DNA from: Botryosphaeria dothidea | Lineage: Eukaryota; Ascomycota; Dothideomycetes; Botryosphaeriales; Botryosphaeriaceae | NCBI GenBank assembly: GCA_011503125.2 | Contig: WWBZ02000022.1 | Coordinates: 2,418,001 to 2,482,000 of the forward strand | Length of the DNA stretch: 64,000 bases | Direction: 5' to 3' | Shown: one piece after another, positions 60,672-64,000 of the stretch | Numbering within the stretch: the first letter of the stretch is position 1 | Layout of the letters: every line of letters begins with the position of its first letter | Notes under the pieces: generated by a model | Seen by the model: only the letters and a program-made list of their open reading frames with translations | What the model was told of the DNA's origin: nothing | Databases searched by the model: none | Made by a program: the position numbers and the translations under genes

Positions 60672-61331
60672 TCAATGCCTGTTCCTGTTCTTGTTCTTGT
60701 CGGTAATTGGCACTGGAGACGCTGTCCTCAAATTGATGAGCAGGGCGGAATCATCGACCGTTGCAGACGGCGCCCACTTGATGACGTAAAGGTCATCGAC
60801 GCCGGTGGAAACAGCTCGATAGTTCATCTCAATCTCTCCAGCGTCGGACAGATGATACGCCCATGCTCCATACAAGCCGAAGCCGGTGGTATTCATCGAA
60901 GAGCTGGAGTTCGCCACCCCAACAGTCTCCAAAGCACTGCCGGAACTGGCAATGCCCCAGTTGAAAGTATCGCCAGAGTCGGTAGTGACAGTCCATGTTC
61001 CACTCTCACTGTCCGCCGTGGACACTTGAATTGATCAGGACCTCGACTGCCTGGATGGACCTAGGTTACTCACAGGTAATGTTTGATACGCTCGAGGCAT
61101 TTGATGGGGCTTGCTTCCCAGCATAGGCCACTCCTGCAGAGCTGGTCAGCATGATACCTAGCCTTTCCGGCGAGAGTACCAACCATCTGCGAGAAAGACA
61201 TCGAGTCCTTCGGAGAGGTCATGTCCATAAGCATAAAGCTTGAATCCATCTGCCCTCGGCTTGATTGCTGCCGCAGTTACATGATGAACAAGGGCCAGCG
61301 TCACGGGCGTGAAAGAGAGGGAGAACTTCAT
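60672..61331 (-). CDS. small secreted protein, conserved in fungi, function unknown
   Basis: Exons 61331-61184, 61133-61074 and 61024-60672 give 186 residues. The start is the second in-frame Met, which begins a signal peptide ending near VTAAAI. The mature part begins PRADGFKLYAYGHDLSEGLDVFLADG, a pattern I know from small secreted proteins of many ascomycetes. It continues with beta-rich, Ser/Thr-rich sequence (SGTWTVTTDSGDTFNWGIASSG, SSSSMNTTGFGLYGAWAYHL). Only one or no Cys is present, so it is not a disulfide-rich effector. I cannot assign a function; a cell-wall-associated or effector role is possible. The C-terminal tail is Lys/Asn/Arg-rich. Confidence 0.72.
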
Positions 61332-63867
61332 TGTGAATATCAAGGTGAAAGAAAGATCGTGAAGGGGAAGTCAAGTTTGGAGTTGGACTTGAAGGAGGGA
61401 CCACGCAAGCCAGCGTGTAAGAGGCATTCCTCCAAATACCATGCGGCGGTATTGAGTATTTGTAACACTGACTCCGAAGCAGTATTCCAGCTATCTCCGA
61501 AAGCATCCTATCCATACCGTCAACAACCGGCGCTTCGGTGCACACCTCGAACATCTCGCTTAGCAATGCGAGGTAGGATGGACCCAACTAGGGAGGCGGG
61601 CACTCATGGCGTTCTGTTTCAATAGCATAAGCTATGCAGGTGTTGCGGCCTGACAGGGACAACGTGGACTTGGTTTCACGCACCTGGACCCGAATACAGG
61701 CTGCGTGGCGGCTGCACGAGTTTACTTTGCTCAACCAAGCGTATCATGACCGCCACAACCGCCGGGCCAAGAAATGTAGTGTTATGCAAGGTATGGAAAG
61801 CGCCAGGCGAGCGAGTGGCAGTAGGCGGGATGAGCTGACGTTTCCGGCGCGGAGCCAACCAGCTTCAACCATGATGACGCGCGTCCACGCAACCCAAAGC
61901 AGTAATTTTCGGACAACAAGCTTGAGCTGCTAAGTTTCGGAACGAATAAGCCAGCCGGACCCGTTTGCCAAGGCGCAATCCCCAGGTCTAACAGGGGTCA
62001 TTCTCTCCACCGTTGAGGCTCACTGCGGAGCAGTCGCCGGGACAGTCAGTGCTCCCGGGCCGTATCTTGAGCAGCATCGGAGAAATATATGCTTTGGTCT
62101 GAGCGCGATATAGGCAAGGTCAGCCTTGCAGCAGCCACGCGCGTCCAGGACTTTCGAGTGAATCAACTCGTCTATCTTGATGTTCAGGCGCATCCGGTGG
62201 AGATGTTAACTTGATGTTTGGACAACCCCCACCCGTTGACCATTCCCCATTCGGGCAATAAAGCGACCTCCTCGCTTCCGCGAGCACGTCTCTTATCCTC
62301 ACTGTAGCGCCCCCATCAGTGCCCCACGACACAAACCACTTGCGCGTCAATACGAGGTACTGGTCCTCGGAGGCGTTCCCAGCGCAGTTGGTTCAACACT
62401 ATCAAGATGAGTGGTTCCGCAATGGTGACGAATCTACATCTCGATGATCTCGCGCGGCTGATAGACGGGTGTATCAGGCGTCCACCGGTGCCAAACGGGC
62501 CGCCATGATCAACCTTTAGTCTCTTCGGCTTCTGCTTCCGGCCCCTGGACCATCCTCTGTCCGCGTCGACTCCACCCTTTCAAAACACTTATTATTGGGG
62601 GGACTTTAGCTGCGATGTGCTGGTCGATTGCCAACTTTGTCATCCCGACGCAGATCCAAAAGTAAAGATAATTGCTTAAGCACGCCGACTCCCTATAGCA
62701 ACCATGCACTTTCTGGTACGCCAGTCGGAGCTTCGTGGACTGTCGTGGTGGCCTTGCGGCAGGCTCTGAGAATCCGAACCCCGTCCCCTGTCAAAACACC
62801 GACGTTCTAGCGCATGCGTGTGGAACTGAGTCAGGCAAACCATGCTGCCATGTGCCATGCCGCTCGGAGACGACGTTCATCCTTAGCTGCATCTATACCC
62901 CGATTGCCGGTAGCGCTTAGATGAAGACCACACCAACAAGGCAATTTGCTGCAAGATTTGTGGCCAAGCTGACACCACTTTGGTGTAGCCGACCAGGTTG
63001 CGCAAGCTTGTTATTACTATTCTCGACAAGGCCTCGTCAGCTACGGCGCCGGATCCTGGGTGACATCTCGGCGGACAAGCTTCAAATTTGCCTTGTACAT
63101 ACGCCACCGGCGGGAAGCCTTGACGCCCGCTCATAACCTTCCGTCAGCAACCCCACAGATAACCCAGGTAACGCTTACCCGAGCCGAAATTCATCCCTAA
63201 TCTGCAGGTCCCTGCGCTATCGTGGCGGTTTTGTTGAATGTGCAAGCGCCTAGGGAATTAAACTTGCAGAAAACGTTATTGAAACCTGACAACACGCGGC
63301 TCCAGATGGCAACCTTTCCCAAAACGGGCCGCCTTAGCTCAATGTTAAGCGAAAAAGACAGACCGCAATCGCCGTCGGCTCGGCTAGAGCCTCAGACTTG
63401 CATGTCGTCTGATACCCGCTTCTCTTGCTCGTGCTCAATACTTGGACATGCGATAATGTCGTTGTGGGGCGCGTACCAAGGCTACAGTTTCTTACATGCG
63501 TCGGCAATACGCAGCCGACCTTGTCCAGGTGGAGTTTCTGACGGAGCCGCGAAATCTCTGGACCATCTGCCAAGGCCACATGTCAAACAATAGTTTGACC
63601 TCCTTAGTCTGCTTCGTACCGGTGCTTCGTTTATTGTTGGCGTGCATGAGGATTCCCGGATCAGCGGCGAGCTGCCCTTCGCGGCCGGTGAAGGCGCATC
63701 GTCAGGCAGGAAGGCATGCGCGCGAACATGTCGAACTTTCACGATGATCATGTTGCATCGAGTCTCCGTATTCATAACACCTGCTCGCCTTAACGCCGAG
63801 TGCCTTCGGCCTCCGCATGCTTTTGATATTTAACATCTTCCCACTTAGAGTTTTAACTCACCACCAC

Positions 63868-63906
<39 letters not shown>

Positions 63907-64000
63907 TACCATTCATCCAGTGGAATTCGCCGGGCCCTTCATTCTCTTTGGAGCTTACAATTCCGTCTCTCGACATCTTGCCTATTTGGTCACCGCCTGT
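61332..64000. other. 2.7-kb right-end region with no recognisable gene
   Basis: Only short, motif-free frames appear on either strand. The extreme right end (after 63840) is strongly CT-rich, like the core promoter and 5' leader of a plus-strand gene starting beyond the window; that is inference. Confidence 0.45.
63871..63900 (+). repeat. (TC)15 microsatellite
   Basis: Fifteen uninterrupted TC units sit in a CT-rich stretch near the right edge. Pyrimidine tracts of this kind are common just upstream of fungal start codons. Confidence 0.92.

Noticed and set aside
63871..63900. (TC)15 as a telomere-like or CRISPR-like repeat
   Set aside because: It is a simple dinucleotide run. No TTAGGG units and no spaced repeats occur anywhere in the window.

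Overview
The window comes from a filamentous ascomycete (Pezizomycotina). Evidence: genes are split by many short GT-AG introns, mostly about 45-70 nt. The gene content is fungal: Zn2Cys6 regulators, a Pth11/rhodopsin-type 7TM protein, WSC domains, CBM1, and the fungus-specific GT2 family. Several enzymes act on plant cell walls or are secreted. Dothideomycetes is plausible, but that is an inference and no marker here was tested. All exon joins were built by hand from splice sites and reading frame. Where I list exons the phases close exactly, except for the gene at the left edge.

Layout. 0-1.1 kb: left-edge fungal transcription-factor-domain protein (minus, partial). 2.8-4.3 kb: secreted GH28 pectinase-like enzyme. 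4.5-5.9 kb: rhodopsin-domain 7TM protein (minus). 5.9-9.4 kb: gene-poor stretch with a decayed DUF7730/2EXR-like gene. 9.5-12.9 kb: large Cps1/ZtGT2-type glycosyltransferase (minus). 15.2-16.9 kb: type II membrane GH16. 19.6-22.6 kb: WSC-type copper radical (glyoxal) oxidase. 23.2-27.3 kb: Elg1/ATAD5 clamp unloader (minus), divergent from Utp8 at 27.7-30.7 kb. 30.7-34.3 kb: no recognisable gene. 34.3-44.9 kb: SDR, MFS transporter, dihydroxyacetone kinase and Zn2Cys6 regulator, arranged as two divergent pairs. 46.4-51.1 kb: heme-dependent N-demethylase-like (DUF3445) protein, CBM1 secreted protein and M35-like metalloprotease, all plus strand. 52.1-58.5 kb: FAD monooxygenase, O-methyltransferase, an internally deleted amidohydrolase relic and an alpha/beta hydrolase, all plus strand. 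59.6-60.2 kb: ribosomal protein eL22. 60.7-61.3 kb: small secreted protein (minus). 61.3-64 kb: no gene recognised.

How the genes relate. Conserved housekeeping genes (ELG1, UTP8, eL22) are interleaved with accessory secreted or catabolic genes (GH28, GH16, AA5, CBM1, M35). This mix fits a plant-associated or saprotrophic fungus. SDR, MFS, DHA kinase and regulator could serve uptake and catabolism of a polyol or triose. FMO, OMT and hydrolase could be tailoring enzymes, but no backbone synthase is visible. I found no CRISPR array, no clear intact transposon and no convincing tRNA. I did not find a clearly new system. The most notable items are unusual gene structures (a 5-nt microexon, a 20-nt microexon with a GC-AG intron), variant active sites (GH28, M35-like), and two gene relics.
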